From Planctomycetota bacterium (GTDB lineage Bacteria > Planctomycetota > JACQVV01), in the NCBI GenBank assembly GCA_016209595.1, contig JACQVV010000311.1, forward strand, positions 1 to 33,246: DNA of 33,246 nucleotides, read 5' to 3'. Shown here one piece after another: positions 16,271-25,011 of the stretch. Numbering within the stretch: position 1 is the first letter of the stretch; every line of letters starts with the position of its first letter. The translations under genes and the position numbers were made by a program. Under the pieces are notes generated by a model that was not told the origin of the DNA, made no database searches, and saw only the letters and a program-made list of their open reading frames with translations.

Positions 16271-17776
16271 ATGCCCAGCGAGTCAGAGTCCGAGCACGAC
16301 AAGAAGCCTCCCCAATGCAAGGGGAGGGCGTATTACTTCCCCAACGTCACGGACGAGGAATGGAACGACTGGCACTGGCAGTTCCGTAACCGCGTCACCT
16401 CCCTGGAGGAGCTGGCGCGGTTCCTCCCCATCCCGGCCGCCGAGTGGGACCTGCGGAAGCAGGTCCTCAAGGACTTCCGGATGGGGATCACCCCCTACTA
16501 TCTCTCCCTCATCGACGCGAACGACCCCGACGACCCGATCCTCCGGCAGGCCGTCCCGATCGCCGACGAGTACCACTATCGCGCGATCGGCGACGAGGAC
16601 CCGCTCGGAGAGGAGAACTTCTCGCCGGTCCCCGGGATCACCCACCGGTATCCCGATCGGTGCCTCATGGTGATCTCGAACTCGTGCGCGGTCTACTGCC
16701 GGTACTGCACCCGGAAGCGGATCATGTACGAGGATGCGGTCCCGGACTTCGAGATCGACCGGATGGTGGACTACATCGCGCGGACGCCCGTGATCCGCGA
16801 CGTCGTGGTCTCCGGCGGCGATCCTCTCACGTATGCGACGCAGAAGCTCGAGCGTGTGCTCTCCAAGCTGCGGGCGATCCCGCACGTGGAGATCATCCGC
16901 ATCGGGAGCCGCGTCCCCGTCAGTCTCCCGCAGCGGATGAACGATCCGGAGCTCCTCGAGATGCTCGAGAAGTACCACCCGCTGTGGATCAACGTCCACT
17001 TCAACCACCCCAACGAGTGCACCCCGGAGGCGGCGAAGGCCTGCGACAAACTGCTCCGCGCTGGCATCCCGCTCAACAACCAGAGCGTTCTCCTCAAGGG
17101 GGTCAACGACGACCTCGTCACGATGAAGGCGCTCGTCCACGGCCTCCTCAAGATGCGGGTGCGCCCCTACTACCTCTATCAGTGCGACCCGGTGCGCGGT
17201 TCGGAGCACATGAGGACCACGATCGCCAAGGGGATCGAGATCATGGAGGGCCTCCGGGGCCACACGAGTGGCCTCGCGCAACCCATGTACGTCATCGACG
17301 CCCCTGGGGGCGGCGGGAAGATCCCGGTCGGGCCGCAGTACATGCTCTACTACAGCCCGAAGGAGGGGCGGGCGATCCTGAGGAACTACAAGGGCAAGGT
17401 GTACGAGTACCTCGAACCCCGCCCGCTCGAGTCCTACCCGGTCCCGGTCGAGGAACCGGCGCTGGTGGGGAGATCGAACGGCAACGGCAACGGGCACGCG
17501 AACGGGAACGGCTGCGGGAACGGAGCCGCGAACGGGAACGGCGCGACGTTCGGCGGGTGCGGAGGAATCTCCGCCCCGAGGTTCGATGTGCCCGTCACAC
17601 CCGCCCGTTCGAATGGCAACGGCCGCTCGAATGGCAACGGCCGCTCGAACGGGAACGGGAACGGGAACGGCAATGGCCGGGCCGAGTCCGAGCCTTCCGC
17701 CGTGGTCGGGAAGAGCCGGTGGGCGCGTCGCCGCTCGACGCGGGTCGTCAACAAGGACGGGAACGGAAAGGAGTAG
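16271..17776 (+). CDS. kamA: lysine 2,3-aminomutase (radical SAM, PLP) with Asn-Gly tail
   Basis: Interconverts L-alpha-lysine and beta-lysine using SAM, a [4Fe-4S] cluster and PLP. Visible features: radical SAM motif CAVYCRYC (Cys139, Cys143, Cys146), GGDPL at 182-186, and PLP lysine Lys350 in DAPGGGGK. The acidic residues Asp306 and Asp343 match Asp293 and Asp330 of the clostridial enzyme, which bind the substrate epsilon-amine; glutamate 2,3-aminomutases lack this pair. That supports lysine as substrate. The catalytic part ends near 390, the usual length. A low-complexity Asn-Gly tail (402-470) and a basic C-terminus (480-493) are added. It is the first gene of a tight operon: two ATP-grasp genes follow, at gaps of 8 and 2 bases. 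No acetyltransferase of the AblB type is present, so the standard N-acetyl-beta-lysine osmolyte route is not encoded here. Confidence 0.9.
   Translation: MPSESESEHDKKPPQCKGRAYYFPNVTDEEWNDWHWQFRNRVTSLEELARFLPIPAAEWDLRKQVLKDFRMGITPYYLSLIDANDPDDPILRQAVPIADEYHYRAIGDEDPLGEENFSPVPGITHRYPDRCLMVISNSCAVYCRYCTRKRIMYEDAVPDFEIDRMVDYIARTPVIRDVVVSGGDPLTYATQKLERVLSKLRAIPHVEIIRIGSRVPVSLPQRMNDPELLEMLEKYHPLWINVHFNHPNECTPEAAKACDKLLRAGIPLNNQSVLLKGVNDDLVTMKALVHGLLKMRVRPYYLYQCDPVRGSEHMRTTIAKGIEIMEGLRGHTSGLAQPMYVIDAPGGGGKIPVGPQYMLYYSPKEGRAILRNYKGKVYEYLEPRPLESYPVPVEEPALVGRSNGNGNGHANGNGCGNGAANGNGATFGGCGGISAPRFDVPVTPARSNGNGRSNGNGRSNGNGNGNGNGRAESEPSAVVGKSRWARRRSTRVVNKDGNGKE
17476..17676 (+). repeat. Asn-Gly codon repeats in the kamA 3' region
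   Basis: Two blocks of AACGGN-type units (17476-17547 and 17606-17676) encode NGNG runs. The second contains an 18-bp unit beginning TCGAATGGCAACGG, present exactly twice (17609-17626, 17627-17644) with a third diverged copy. This looks like slippage-driven expansion of a disordered linker. Confidence 0.7.
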
Positions 17777-17784
17777 CTGTCGCC

Positions 17785-18771
17785 GTGGAAGTTGGGATCG
17801 CTTTCGACCTGAAGTCTGACTTCTCCGCGCACCCCGACGGTCCGGAGGACCGCTTCGAGGAGTACGACTCGGAGGGAACGGTCGGTGCGATCTTCCATGC
17901 GCTCGAATCGAACGGATACCGGGCCCGCCGCCTCGGCGGCGGGCGCCGGTTCGTCGAGGAGGCGCTCCGGAAGCCGCCCGACCTGGTCTTCAACATTGCC
18001 GAGGGATTCGGCACTCGTTCTCGCGAGGCCCATGTGCCGAGCGTTTGCGAGATGCTCCGGATCCCGTACACGCACAGCGACCCTTTGACCTGCGCCGTGA
18101 CGCTGGAAAAGGCGGAGGCGAAGAGGGTCGTCGCCTCGCACGGAATCCCGACGCCCCGGTTCGCGGTCGTGGAACGGCCCGAACAGGCAGAGGATCTGCC
18201 TCTCTCGTTCCCCGTGATCTCCAAGCCCCTCTGGGAGGGCTCAAGCATGGGGATCCGCAGGACGTCTCGCGCGACGGACCCGGCGTCTCTCGCCGAGACG
18301 GTCGGTCGTCTCGTCGGGGACTATGGACAGCCCGTCCTCGTCGAGGAGTTCTGCTCGGGGCCCGAGTTCACGGTGGGGATCCTGGGCGACGGACGGCCCG
18401 AGGCGATCGCCGTCATGGAGATCGTCCCGCGCGTCGATCGTCCCGAGGAGTTCGTCTACTCGCTCGAGGTCAAGCGGAACTACAAGGTCGAAGTGGAGTA
18501 CCGGGTGCCGCCGGGCCGGCCGCGGGAGCTCCTGAGAGCCGTCGAGGACGTTGCCCTCGGCGCCTACCGGGCTCTCGGCTGCCGGGACGTCGGCCGCGTG
18601 GACATTCGGGTCGGAGCGGATGGGGAGCCGAAGTTCCTGGAAGTGAATCCCCTCCCCGGCCTGAACCCCGTGACATCGGACATCGTCATCCTCGCCGGCA
18701 AGGCCGGCATGCCGTACAACGACCTCATCGGAAAGATCGTCGAGAACGCAAGACGGAGACTCTCCATCTGA
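17785..18771 (+). CDS. D-Ala-D-Ala-ligase-like ATP-grasp enzyme, first of pair
   Basis: 328 residues. ATP-grasp ligases form an amide bond through an acyl-phosphate. Motifs of the Ddl group are visible: REAHVPSVCEMLRIPYTHSDP (about 80-100, cut by the family's Glu/Pro-Tyr positions), nucleotide-binding Lys147 with EGSSMG (151-156), GRVDIR with Asp273, and metal ligands Glu286 and Asn288 in LEVNPLPG. The substrate-site stretch after it is LNPVTSD rather than the MTxxS of true Ddl, so D-Ala-D-Ala synthesis is doubtful. The frame is open far upstream inside kamA; GTG 17785 was chosen because AAAGGAG (17767-17773) lies 11 bases before it and eight bases separate it from the kamA stop. Context points to ligation involving beta-lysine. 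Confidence 0.82.
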   Translation: MEVGIAFDLKSDFSAHPDGPEDRFEEYDSEGTVGAIFHALESNGYRARRLGGGRRFVEEALRKPPDLVFNIAEGFGTRSREAHVPSVCEMLRIPYTHSDPLTCAVTLEKAEAKRVVASHGIPTPRFAVVERPEQAEDLPLSFPVISKPLWEGSSMGIRRTSRATDPASLAETVGRLVGDYGQPVLVEEFCSGPEFTVGILGDGRPEAIAVMEIVPRVDRPEEFVYSLEVKRNYKVEVEYRVPPGRPRELLRAVEDVALGAYRALGCRDVGRVDIRVGADGEPKFLEVNPLPGLNPVTSDIVILAGKAGMPYNDLIGKIVENARRRLSI

Positions 18772-18773
18772 CG

Positions 18774-19796
18774 ATGAAACGGATCATCCTCCTTTACAAC
18801 GAAGATGACGGCCTGGTCCGCGGCGAGGCCCATGACGCGATCGCTGCCCGTGGAGTCCTGGAAGACGTTTCGCAGGTCGAGGCGGCGTGCCGGGAACTCG
18901 GGTTCGACGCCTGTCCGCTACCGACTCCCAACGAACCGCGCCGGATCCTCGAGGAACTGGATGCCGCCGGTCCCGATCTCGTCTTCCATCTATGCGAGGC
19001 GGTCGGGGGCGACGCGCGTTTCGAGGCTGCCGTGGCGTGGCTTCTCGAGATGGCGAAGATCCCATACACCGGTTCCGGACCGCTGGCCCTCTCGATCGCC
19101 CTCGACAAGTGGGTCTCGAAGTCGATCCTTCTCGCCCACGGAGTGCCCGTCCCCGCCGGACGACTCCTGATCACGGGGGGCGAGACGCTCGCCGGTCTCC
19201 GGTATCCCGTGATCGTGAAGCCGTCGCGGGAGGATGCGAGCCACGGGCTTGCGCTGGAGAGCGTCGTTCCCGACGAGGACTCCGCTCGCCGGAGGGCGCG
19301 CTACGTCATCGAGCGCTACGAGCAGCCGGCCCTTGTCGAGGAGTTCATCGACGGGCGGGAGTTCAACGTCTCGATCCTCGGCACGGGCGAGAACGCGACC
19401 ACGCTTTCTCTCGGGGAGATCGACTTCTCGAACTTCCCGGAAGGCGCTCCGAAGTTCGTCACCTACCAGGCGAAATGGGTGGAGGCCAGCCCCGAGTACA
19501 CGGGGAGCGCCTCGGTGGCGGCGAGAAAGATCAATCCGGCCACGCGGAGGCGCATCTTCGATCTTGCCCTTGCGGCATACCGGGCGGTCGGGGTCCGTGA
19601 CTACGGCCGGATCGACATCCGGTTCCATCCCGAGATCGGCCCGGTCGTTCTCGAGGTGAACCCGAACCCCTGCATCGCGCCGGACGCCGGACTCGCCCTG
19701 GCCGCCCGCCGGAGCGGCATCCCGTACCGGGAACTCATCGCCCGGATCCTGGAGGGAGCCTTCTCGCGTACGGAGCCTGTTCCCTCGGCCGCGTGA
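18774..19796 (+). CDS. D-Ala-D-Ala-ligase-like ATP-grasp enzyme, second of pair
   Basis: 340 residues, start ATG 18774 two bases after the previous stop. The ATP-grasp core is present: IPYTGSGPLALSIALDK (96-112), Lys149 in VIVKPSREDASHG (the EGSS loop is replaced by EDAS), GRIDIRF with Asp281, and Glu294/Asn296 in LEVNPNP. After that it reads CIAPDAG, unlike both true Ddl and its neighbour, so the two enzymes probably take different acceptors. An insert at about 213-245 (GEIDFSNFPEGAPKFVTYQAKW) is of the type found in ligases of unusual peptides. It is not an inactive copy, since every ATP and metal residue is kept. Product unknown. Confidence 0.82.
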   Translation: MKRIILLYNEDDGLVRGEAHDAIAARGVLEDVSQVEAACRELGFDACPLPTPNEPRRILEELDAAGPDLVFHLCEAVGGDARFEAAVAWLLEMAKIPYTGSGPLALSIALDKWVSKSILLAHGVPVPAGRLLITGGETLAGLRYPVIVKPSREDASHGLALESVVPDEDSARRRARYVIERYEQPALVEEFIDGREFNVSILGTGENATTLSLGEIDFSNFPEGAPKFVTYQAKWVEASPEYTGSASVAARKINPATRRRIFDLALAAYRAVGVRDYGRIDIRFHPEIGPVVLEVNPNPCIAPDAGLALAARRSGIPYRELIARILEGAFSRTEPVPSAA

Positions 19797-19851
19797 CGCC
19801 TCGCGTCGCGGGGCGAGAACGTGATCGCCGTACATGGGCTGGTCTTTCTTG

Positions 19852-19879
19852 TTGACATCGTAACGCGGCGCGTTATAGT
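19852..19879 (+). promoter_or_regulatory. strong promoter of the TetR-fadE operon
   Basis: TTGACA (19852-19857), 16-base spacer, TATAGT (19874-19879): 11 of 12 consensus positions, the best promoter in the window. The start site should fall near 19886, inside the downstream palindrome. Confidence 0.75.
19861..19875. promoter_or_regulatory. operator candidate inside the promoter spacer
   Basis: TAACGCG-G-CGCGTTA, a perfect 15-bp palindrome filling the space between the -35 and -10 boxes. A protein bound here would block RNA polymerase directly. Confidence 0.55.
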
Positions 19880-19881
19880 CT

Positions 19882-19908
19882 CCAGCGATCGTTCTGAACA
19901 ATCGCTGG
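19882..19908. promoter_or_regulatory. 27-bp operator candidate over the transcription start
   Basis: Arms CCAGCGATCGTTC and GAACAATCGCTGG flank a single T; 12 of 13 positions pair. It covers about +1 to +23 and ends nine bases before the TetR start codon. This is the size and place of a TetR-family autoregulatory site. Confidence 0.65.
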
Positions 19909-19917
19909 AAGGCCACT

Positions 19918-20562
19918 GTGACCAAGGCCCTCGAACTCGCCCGCGCTCAGCCAGACTCCCTGAAAGGCCGGATCCTTGCCGCCGCGCGGCGAAGCTTCGC
20001 CCGCCAGGGCTATCGCGGGACGAGCACACGGACGATCGCCGGGGAAGCCGGGATCGACGTTTCGACCCTCTACTACCACTGGGGATCGAAGCTGGACCTC
20101 TTCGACGCGGTGCTCGCCGATGTCCAGCTCGGCTTCGAGGCGCGCCTCCGCGCCTGGGTCCACGCGACGAGGGACCGCACGCTCGACGAGTGTCTCGACC
20201 TGGGAGTCGAGCACTTCGCGGGGTTCTTCATGGACAGGGACGTCGTCCGCGTCGCCCTCTACAGCTTCTTCGACGAGGAGTTCGCGGGAAAGGGCTGGGC
20301 CGTTGCGAGCCAGCGACAGCTCGTCGAGACGCTCCGCACCTTCGTGGAGAAGCGATTCGGGGCGGCCGCCGTCCCGGAAGAGTTCGATGCGGCGGTTCTC
20401 GCCCTCATCGCCTCGATCCTCGCGCTCGTAGGCTCCAAGAAACACGTGGCCGATATCCTGGGTCTCGACCCGGACGGTCCCGAGTATCACGAGAGAGTCG
20501 TCCGCACGCTTCGCCGTCTCATCGGGAGCTTCGCCCGATCCTTCGAATCGAAAGGGGAATGA
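19918..20562 (+). CDS. TetR/AcrR-family transcriptional regulator
   Basis: 214 residues. The helix-turn-helix lies at about 15-62: RILAAARRSFARQGYRGTSTRTIAGEAGIDVSTLYYHWGSK is cut here into its typical parts, an ARRSF helix, TSTRTIA recognition region and STLYYHWGSKLDLF. The ligand domain (70-205) is ordinary in length and not diagnostic. Start GTG 19918 has GGAAGG five bases upstream. The gene lies two bases before fadE and under a promoter with two palindromes, so it most likely represses its own operon. By analogy with TetR-type fatty-acid regulators (FadR of Bacillus, PsrA of Pseudomonas) the inducer may be a long-chain acyl-CoA; that is inference. Confidence 0.88.
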   Translation: MTKALELARAQPDSLKGRILAAARRSFARQGYRGTSTRTIAGEAGIDVSTLYYHWGSKLDLFDAVLADVQLGFEARLRAWVHATRDRTLDECLDLGVEHFAGFFMDRDVVRVALYSFFDEEFAGKGWAVASQRQLVETLRTFVEKRFGAAAVPEEFDAAVLALIASILALVGSKKHVADILGLDPDGPEYHERVVRTLRRLIGSFARSFESKGE

Positions 20563-20564
20563 CC

Positions 20565-22817
20565 ATGTTCGCCTGGTTGATCCGATTCCTGAAAGCCCGC
20601 CGCCTCCTTCCCACGATCTCCGGCACCGAGCGCGCCGCACTGGAGGCCGGCACCGTCTGGATCGAGGCCGATCTCTTCTCCGGCCGGCCGGACTTCCGTC
20701 GCTTCATGCAGGAGGCCTACCCCGCGCTCTCCGAGGAGGAGCGCGCCTTCCTCGACGGTCCCGTCGAGGAGGTCGTCAACATGGTGCGGCCCTGGGACCT
20801 GCTCCCGTCGGGGGAGCTGCCCGAGAGCGTGTGGACCTTCCTGCGGCGGCACCGGTTCTTCGGGCTCATGCTCCCCAAGGATTACGAGGGGCACGGCTTC
20901 GGCTCCCTCGGTTTCAGTTCGATCGTCGGGAAGCTCGCAACCCATTCGATGCCGCTCTCCTCGATCGTCCTCATCCCGAACTCGATCGGTCCGGGCGAGC
21001 TCATCGCCCACTACGGGACGGTCGAGCAGAAGGAACGGTGGCTCCGCCGCCTGGGCCGGGGCGAGGAGATCCCCGCCTTCGCTCTCACTGAGCCCACGGC
21101 CGGCTCGGACGCGGCGTCGATCGTCTCGTCGGGGGAACTCTTCCGCGCCGCCGACGGATCTCTCGCGATCCGGCTCGACTTCGACAAGCGCTACATCACG
21201 CTCGGGCCGATCGCCACCCTCCTCGGGCTCGCCTTCCGCCTCCGGGATCCGGAGAACTTCCTCGGGAAGGGCGAGGACGTCGGGATCACCTGCGGACTCG
21301 TCCCGACCAACCTCCCCGGTGTCGAGATCGGACAGCGCCACGACCCCATGGGGACCGCGTTCCCGGTCGGGCCGGTTCGCGGGCGAGGCGTTGTCATCCC
21401 CGCGTCGAACATCTTCGGCGGGGTCGAGTACGCAGGGTGCGGATGGCAGATGCTCATGGATGCGCTTGCCGGCGGCCGCGCCCTCTCGCTCCCTGGGACC
21501 GCCGCCACCGCGATCAAGGCGGCGGCACGGCGGGTCGGGGCCTACGCGGCGATCCGCGAGCAGTTCGGCGTCGCCATCGGCAGAATGGAGGGTGTCCAGG
21601 AGCCGCTCTCGCGGATCGCGGGACGCGCCTACCTCATGGACGCCGTCCGCGTCTTCACCTGCGGCGCGGTCGGCCGGGGGCAGAAGCCGTCGGTCGTTTC
21701 GGCCATGGCGAAGTACCAGCTCACGGAGCTCGCGCGGCAGTCGGCCCTCGACGCCATGGACGTCATGGGCGGGAAGGGGATCTGCCGGGGGCCGCGGAAC
21801 CCGATGGGGGACGGGTGGATGGGGGCTCCGATCGGGATCACCGTCGAAGGGGCGAACATCCTCACGCGGACCCTCATCGTCTTCGGCCAGGGATCGCTCC
21901 GCTGCCACCCGTACCTCGCGCGCGAGGTGCGGGCCCTGGAGAACGGGGACCCTTCCGAGCTCCGGCGGGCCCTCTTCGGGCACGCCTTCTACTTCGTGCG
22001 GAACTCGCTGCGCGCGGCCTTCCTGACCCTCTCCCGAGGACTCCTCGCTTCAGGGGCGCCCTTCTCGCGTCCCGTCTCCCGCTACGTCAAGAAGCTCAAG
22101 TGGGCCTCCAGCCTCTACGCGGTGCTCGCCGACATCGCCCTGGGCACTTCCGGCCCGGCGCTCAAGGCGCGTGGCCAGATGACCGGCCGTTTCGCCGACG
22201 CTCTCTCCTGGATGTTCGTCGCGACCGCGGTCCTGCGACGCTTCGAGGCCGAGGGCCGGCCTCGCGAGGATCTTCCCCTCGTCCACTGGTCGCTCTCGAC
22301 CGCGCTCGCTGAAATCCAGCGGGCCTTCGAGGGGATCCTCGCCAACTTCCGCGCTCCCCTCGTGGGGTGGCCGCTCCGGGTCTTCGGGACGCTGGCCCTC
22401 CGCCTCTCGCCCCTTGGCTCGCCTCCGTCGGACCGGCTGAAGTCCGAGGTGGCCTCGCTCCTCCTCGTCCCGGGCGAGACCCGCGACCGCCTGACCTACG
22501 GGACCTTCCTCCCGCGGGACCCGGAGTCCCACCTCGCGATCCTGGAAGAGACCTTCCATCTCGTCCACCAGGCCGCCCCGGTGATGAAGAAGATCCACTC
22601 CGCCCGGAAGGCGGGGACTCTGTCGCGCGGTCCCCTGGCGGCGGTCCTGGCGCCGGCCGTCGAGAAGGGCGTCCTCTCGACCGAGGAGGCGGACCTCCTG
22701 CGGCGCCTCGAACGGCTCCGGGCGGAGATCTACGCGGTCGACGAGTTCGGGCCCGAGCCATCCCTCGAGAACCCGACCGAGGAGAGGGAGGAGCTCCCGG
22801 TCGGGGGGCTGGCGTAG
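20565..22817 (+). CDS. fadE: FadE-type acyl-CoA dehydrogenase
   Basis: Catalyses the first step of fatty-acid beta-oxidation, acyl-CoA to trans-2-enoyl-CoA, with FAD. The 750-residue product has the extended layout of E. coli FadE (814 residues) rather than the 380 residues of short ACADs. A hydrophobic N-terminus precedes the core: FGLMLPKDYEGHGFG, ALTEPTAGSDAAS (flavin/substrate loop), ITCGLVPTNLPGVEIG, GRALSLPGTAATAIKAAAR, QFGVAIGRMEGV and VEGANILTRTLIVFGQG. The FadE-specific C-terminal domain (DUF1974 type) fills the last 300 residues. Start ATG 20565 lies two bases after the TetR stop with AAAGGGGA upstream; the open frame further upstream is a shadow. Co-transcribed with its presumed repressor. 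Confidence 0.92.
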   Translation: MFAWLIRFLKARRLLPTISGTERAALEAGTVWIEADLFSGRPDFRRFMQEAYPALSEEERAFLDGPVEEVVNMVRPWDLLPSGELPESVWTFLRRHRFFGLMLPKDYEGHGFGSLGFSSIVGKLATHSMPLSSIVLIPNSIGPGELIAHYGTVEQKERWLRRLGRGEEIPAFALTEPTAGSDAASIVSSGELFRAADGSLAIRLDFDKRYITLGPIATLLGLAFRLRDPENFLGKGEDVGITCGLVPTNLPGVEIGQRHDPMGTAFPVGPVRGRGVVIPASNIFGGVEYAGCGWQMLMDALAGGRALSLPGTAATAIKAAARRVGAYAAIREQFGVAIGRMEGVQEPLSRIAGRAYLMDAVRVFTCGAVGRGQKPSVVSAMAKYQLTELARQSALDAMDVMGGKGICRGPRNPMGDGWMGAPIGITVEGANILTRTLIVFGQGSLRCHPYLAREVRALENGDPSELRRALFGHAFYFVRNSLRAAFLTLSRGLLASGAPFSRPVSRYVKKLKWASSLYAVLADIALGTSGPALKARGQMTGRFADALSWMFVATAVLRRFEAEGRPREDLPLVHWSLSTALAEIQRAFEGILANFRAPLVGWPLRVFGTLALRLSPLGSPPSDRLKSEVASLLLVPGETRDRLTYGTFLPRDPESHLAILEETFHLVHQAAPVMKKIHSARKAGTLSRGPLAAVLAPAVEKGVLSTEEADLLRRLERLRAEIYAVDEFGPEPSLENPTEEREELPVGGLA

Positions 22818-22880
22818 AGCTTAGGCTGGCTCGAAGCACCAGGATCCTGGCGATCAGCTGAAGCTTGCGCGGGAAAGCGA

Positions 22881-22963
22881 GGAACTTCGAACGTTGAACT
22901 CCCAGCGTCGAACTTCAAAGTTGGAAGTTCGACGTTCGATGTTCAGCGTTGGATGTTCGATGA
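22881..22963. repeat. TSN-type intergenic repeat with inverted arms
   Basis: A dense array of GAAC/GTTC units: CGTCGAACTTC (22906-22916) and GAAGTTCGACG (22924-22934) are perfect 11-bp arms with a 7-base loop, and GTTCGATG recurs at 22934 and 22955. On the - strand it reads NIERRTSNFEVRRWEFNVR, the look of the TSN-rich repeats strewn through planctomycete, verrucomicrobial and lentisphaeral genomes. It lies between two convergent genes, and the rest of the 194-base gap shows nothing. Confidence 0.6.
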
Positions 22964-23011
22964 TGCGACCTATCGAAGACGCTCGTGCGCCCAGGGGGAA
23001 AACCCGGGTAG

Positions 23012-24943
23012 TCAGCTCGACGCGGCCTCGACCTCCCGCGCCGCCGTCCGGGCCGTTTCGTATGGCGGCGGCAGCGTCGGTCGCTCCTCGGTCATGCCGA
23101 AGCGCTCGAAGAGTCCCGCCGCACCTTTTTCGACGCCGAGGAACTCTCCCCTGAGGACGCCCTGGGCGAGGCGGTACTTCGCGTCGTCGTCGTTCGACCA
23201 GAGGTCCTGGAAGAGCCGGCGGACCCTTCTCTCGGAGTTTCTGCAAAAAAGGTCAGCGAGCTTCGCGGCGCCCGTGGCGTCGGATCCCGAATCGGTGGCC
23301 ATGCGGCGAGCACGTGACACCGAGGCAGAGATCGCGAAGAGCTCGAGACCGATGTCCACGACCCGGAACAGGAACCCCTGCTTCCGCTGGAGCTTCGCGC
23401 CGTGGCGCACCATGCCGTGGAAGATCTCCCGGGCGAGCTTGCGGCAGGACCTCTCGGCGAAGCGAAGGTGCCTTGCCAGCTTTCCGAACTCCGAGAAGCG
23501 GGGCCAGCGCCCCCAGCCGATCCAGCGCGCGGGATACCACGCGGCGTAGAAGGCGGCCATCCGCGGGAGCGCGGCGAGCTTCGCTCCGAGAGGCTTCTCG
23601 GGAAGGGCGAGAGCGCCCGCGACCTGGAGGTGCCGGTCCACGGCCTCGCGCGCGATGAAAAGGTGCATGATCTCGCTCGACCCCTCGAAGATGAGGTCGA
23701 TCCGAAAGTCCCGCATCATCCGTTCGACGGGGACGGGCGCCTCTCCGCGGCCGGCGAGCGAGCTCTCGTTCTCGTAGCCGCGCCCCCCTCGGATCTGCAT
23801 GGTGTCGTCCAGGATCTTCCAGGTCTCTCGCGTGTTCCACTCCTTGGCCGCGGCCGCCTCCAGGCGGATGTCGTAGCCTCCCCGGGTCGCGAGCTGGCTC
23901 GCGAGGTCGGCGACCGACTCCAGGGCGAAGGTCGTAGCGGCCATGTCGGCCAGGCGGGCCGCGATCGCCTCGTGCTTCCCGATCGGGACCCCCCACTGGA
24001 CGCGCTCATTCGCCCAGCGGCGGCAGATCTCCAGGGCGAGCTTCGCCGTGCCGACGGAGCTCGCCGGGAGGGCGAGCCGGCCCGTGTTGAGCGTGGTGAG
24101 CGCGATCTTGAGGCCCTGCCCCTCGGCTCCGATCAGGTTCTCCCGCGGCACGCGGACGTTCGAGAACCGGATCACGCCGTTGCTGATTGCGCGGAGCCCC
24201 ATGAAGCGGCAACGGTGCTCGACCGTGACGCCCTCCCAGCCCATCTCCACCACGAAGGCGCTGATCTTCTTCGTCCGCGAGTCGCGGGCCATCACCACGA
24301 GGAGCTCGCCGATCGTGCCGTTGGTGCACCAGAGTTTCTCGCCGTTCAGGATGTACGCGTCCCCTTCGGGCGTGAGCTCGGCCGTCGTGGCGACATTCGC
24401 CGGGTCCGATCCGACGACCGGCTCGGTCAGGGCGAACCCCGAGATCGCGCCGGCCGCGCACCGCGGCAGGTACTTCTTCTTCAGTTCGGGAGTTCCGAAG
24501 ATCTTGAGAGGCTGCGGGATCCCGATCGATTGGTGGGCGGAGAGGAGCGCCGACAGGTTGCCGTCCACGGATCCGAGGAGGCGCATGACCCGGTCGTATT
24601 CCACCTGGGTGAAGCCCAGTCCGCCGTATTCCTCGGGGACCTTCATGCCGAAAGCGCCCAGTTTTCGGAGCCCGTCCACGACCTCGGGCGGGTACTCACC
24701 CGAAGCGTCGATCGCGGCGGAATCGACCTCGTCCCGCAGGAAGACCCGGAGTTTCTCGTAGAACTCCCGGAATCCCGGCCGTTCCTCCCCTCCCGTCGGG
24801 AAGGGATGGATGAGGTCGATGCGGAAGTTGCCGAGGAAGAGCTCCTTGAGGAAGCTCGACTCGGCCCACTTGGTCTCTCGGGCGGCCTCCGCGACCTTGA
24901 TCGATTCGCGTTCGGCCGCGGCTTCCTTGTCGGTCGGTTTCAT
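23012..24943 (-). CDS. acyl-CoA dehydrogenase, VLCAD/ACAD9-like
   Basis: A 643-residue FAD enzyme of a class different from FadE. The ACAD core is at about 55-440: [27 protein letters not shown] (170-180), [29 protein letters not shown], and the catalytic base Glu420 in [10 protein letters not shown], the position of Glu376 in MCAD. A C-terminal extension of about 200 residues, predicted helical with an RxAR-rich segment, is as in very-long-chain dehydrogenases, which use it for membrane contact and dimerisation. An N-terminal stretch (1-50) precedes the core. It converges on the TetR-fadE operon and has its own candidate promoter with a palindrome. Long-chain acyl-CoA is the likely substrate. 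No clear ribosome site. Confidence 0.9.
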   Translation of the reverse strand: MKPTDKEAAAERESIKVAEAARETKWAESSFLKELFLGNFRIDLIHPFPTGGEERPGFREFYEKLRVFLRDEVDSAAIDASGEYPPEVVDGLRKLGAFGMKVPEEYGGLGFTQVEYDRVMRLLGSVDGNLSALLSAHQSIGIPQPLKIFGTPELKKKYLPRCAAGAISGFALTEPVVGSDPANVATTAELTPEGDAYILNGEKLWCTNGTIGELLVVMARDSRTKKISAFVVEMGWEGVTVEHRCRFMGLRAISNGVIRFSNVRVPRENLIGAEGQGLKIALTTLNTGRLALPASSVGTAKLALEICRRWANERVQWGVPIGKHEAIAARLADMAATTFALESVADLASQLATRGGYDIRLEAAAAKEWNTRETWKILDDTMQIRGGRGYENESSLAGRGEAPVPVERMMRDFRIDLIFEGSSEIMHLFIAREAVDRHLQVAGALALPEKPLGAKLAALPRMAAFYAAWYPARWIGWGRWPRFSEFGKLARHLRFAERSCRKLAREIFHGMVRHGAKLQRKQGFLFRVVDIGLELFAISASVSRARRMATDSGSDATGAAKLADLFCRNSERRVRRLFQDLWSNDDDAKYRLAQGVLRGEFLGVEKGAAGLFERFGMTEERPTLPPPYETARTAAREVEAASS

Positions 24944-25011
24944 GGCGGCAGCCTGTTTCGAAGAGCGGAATCCGGAAGCCCGCGCCGGGGGGCGTTTCCC
25001 GGGGAGGCGCG

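Noticed and set aside
16271..17776. EpmB or glutamate 2,3-aminomutase instead of lysine 2,3-aminomutase
   Set aside because: Both substrate Asp residues (306, 343) of true lysine enzymes are present and the protein has the full lysine-aminomutase length; no epmA or efp gene is nearby.
19821..22817. 998-residue version of FadE starting upstream of the TetR gene
   Set aside because: Codons before 20565 are the TetR gene read in another frame; ATG 20565 has a ribosome site and fits the family start.
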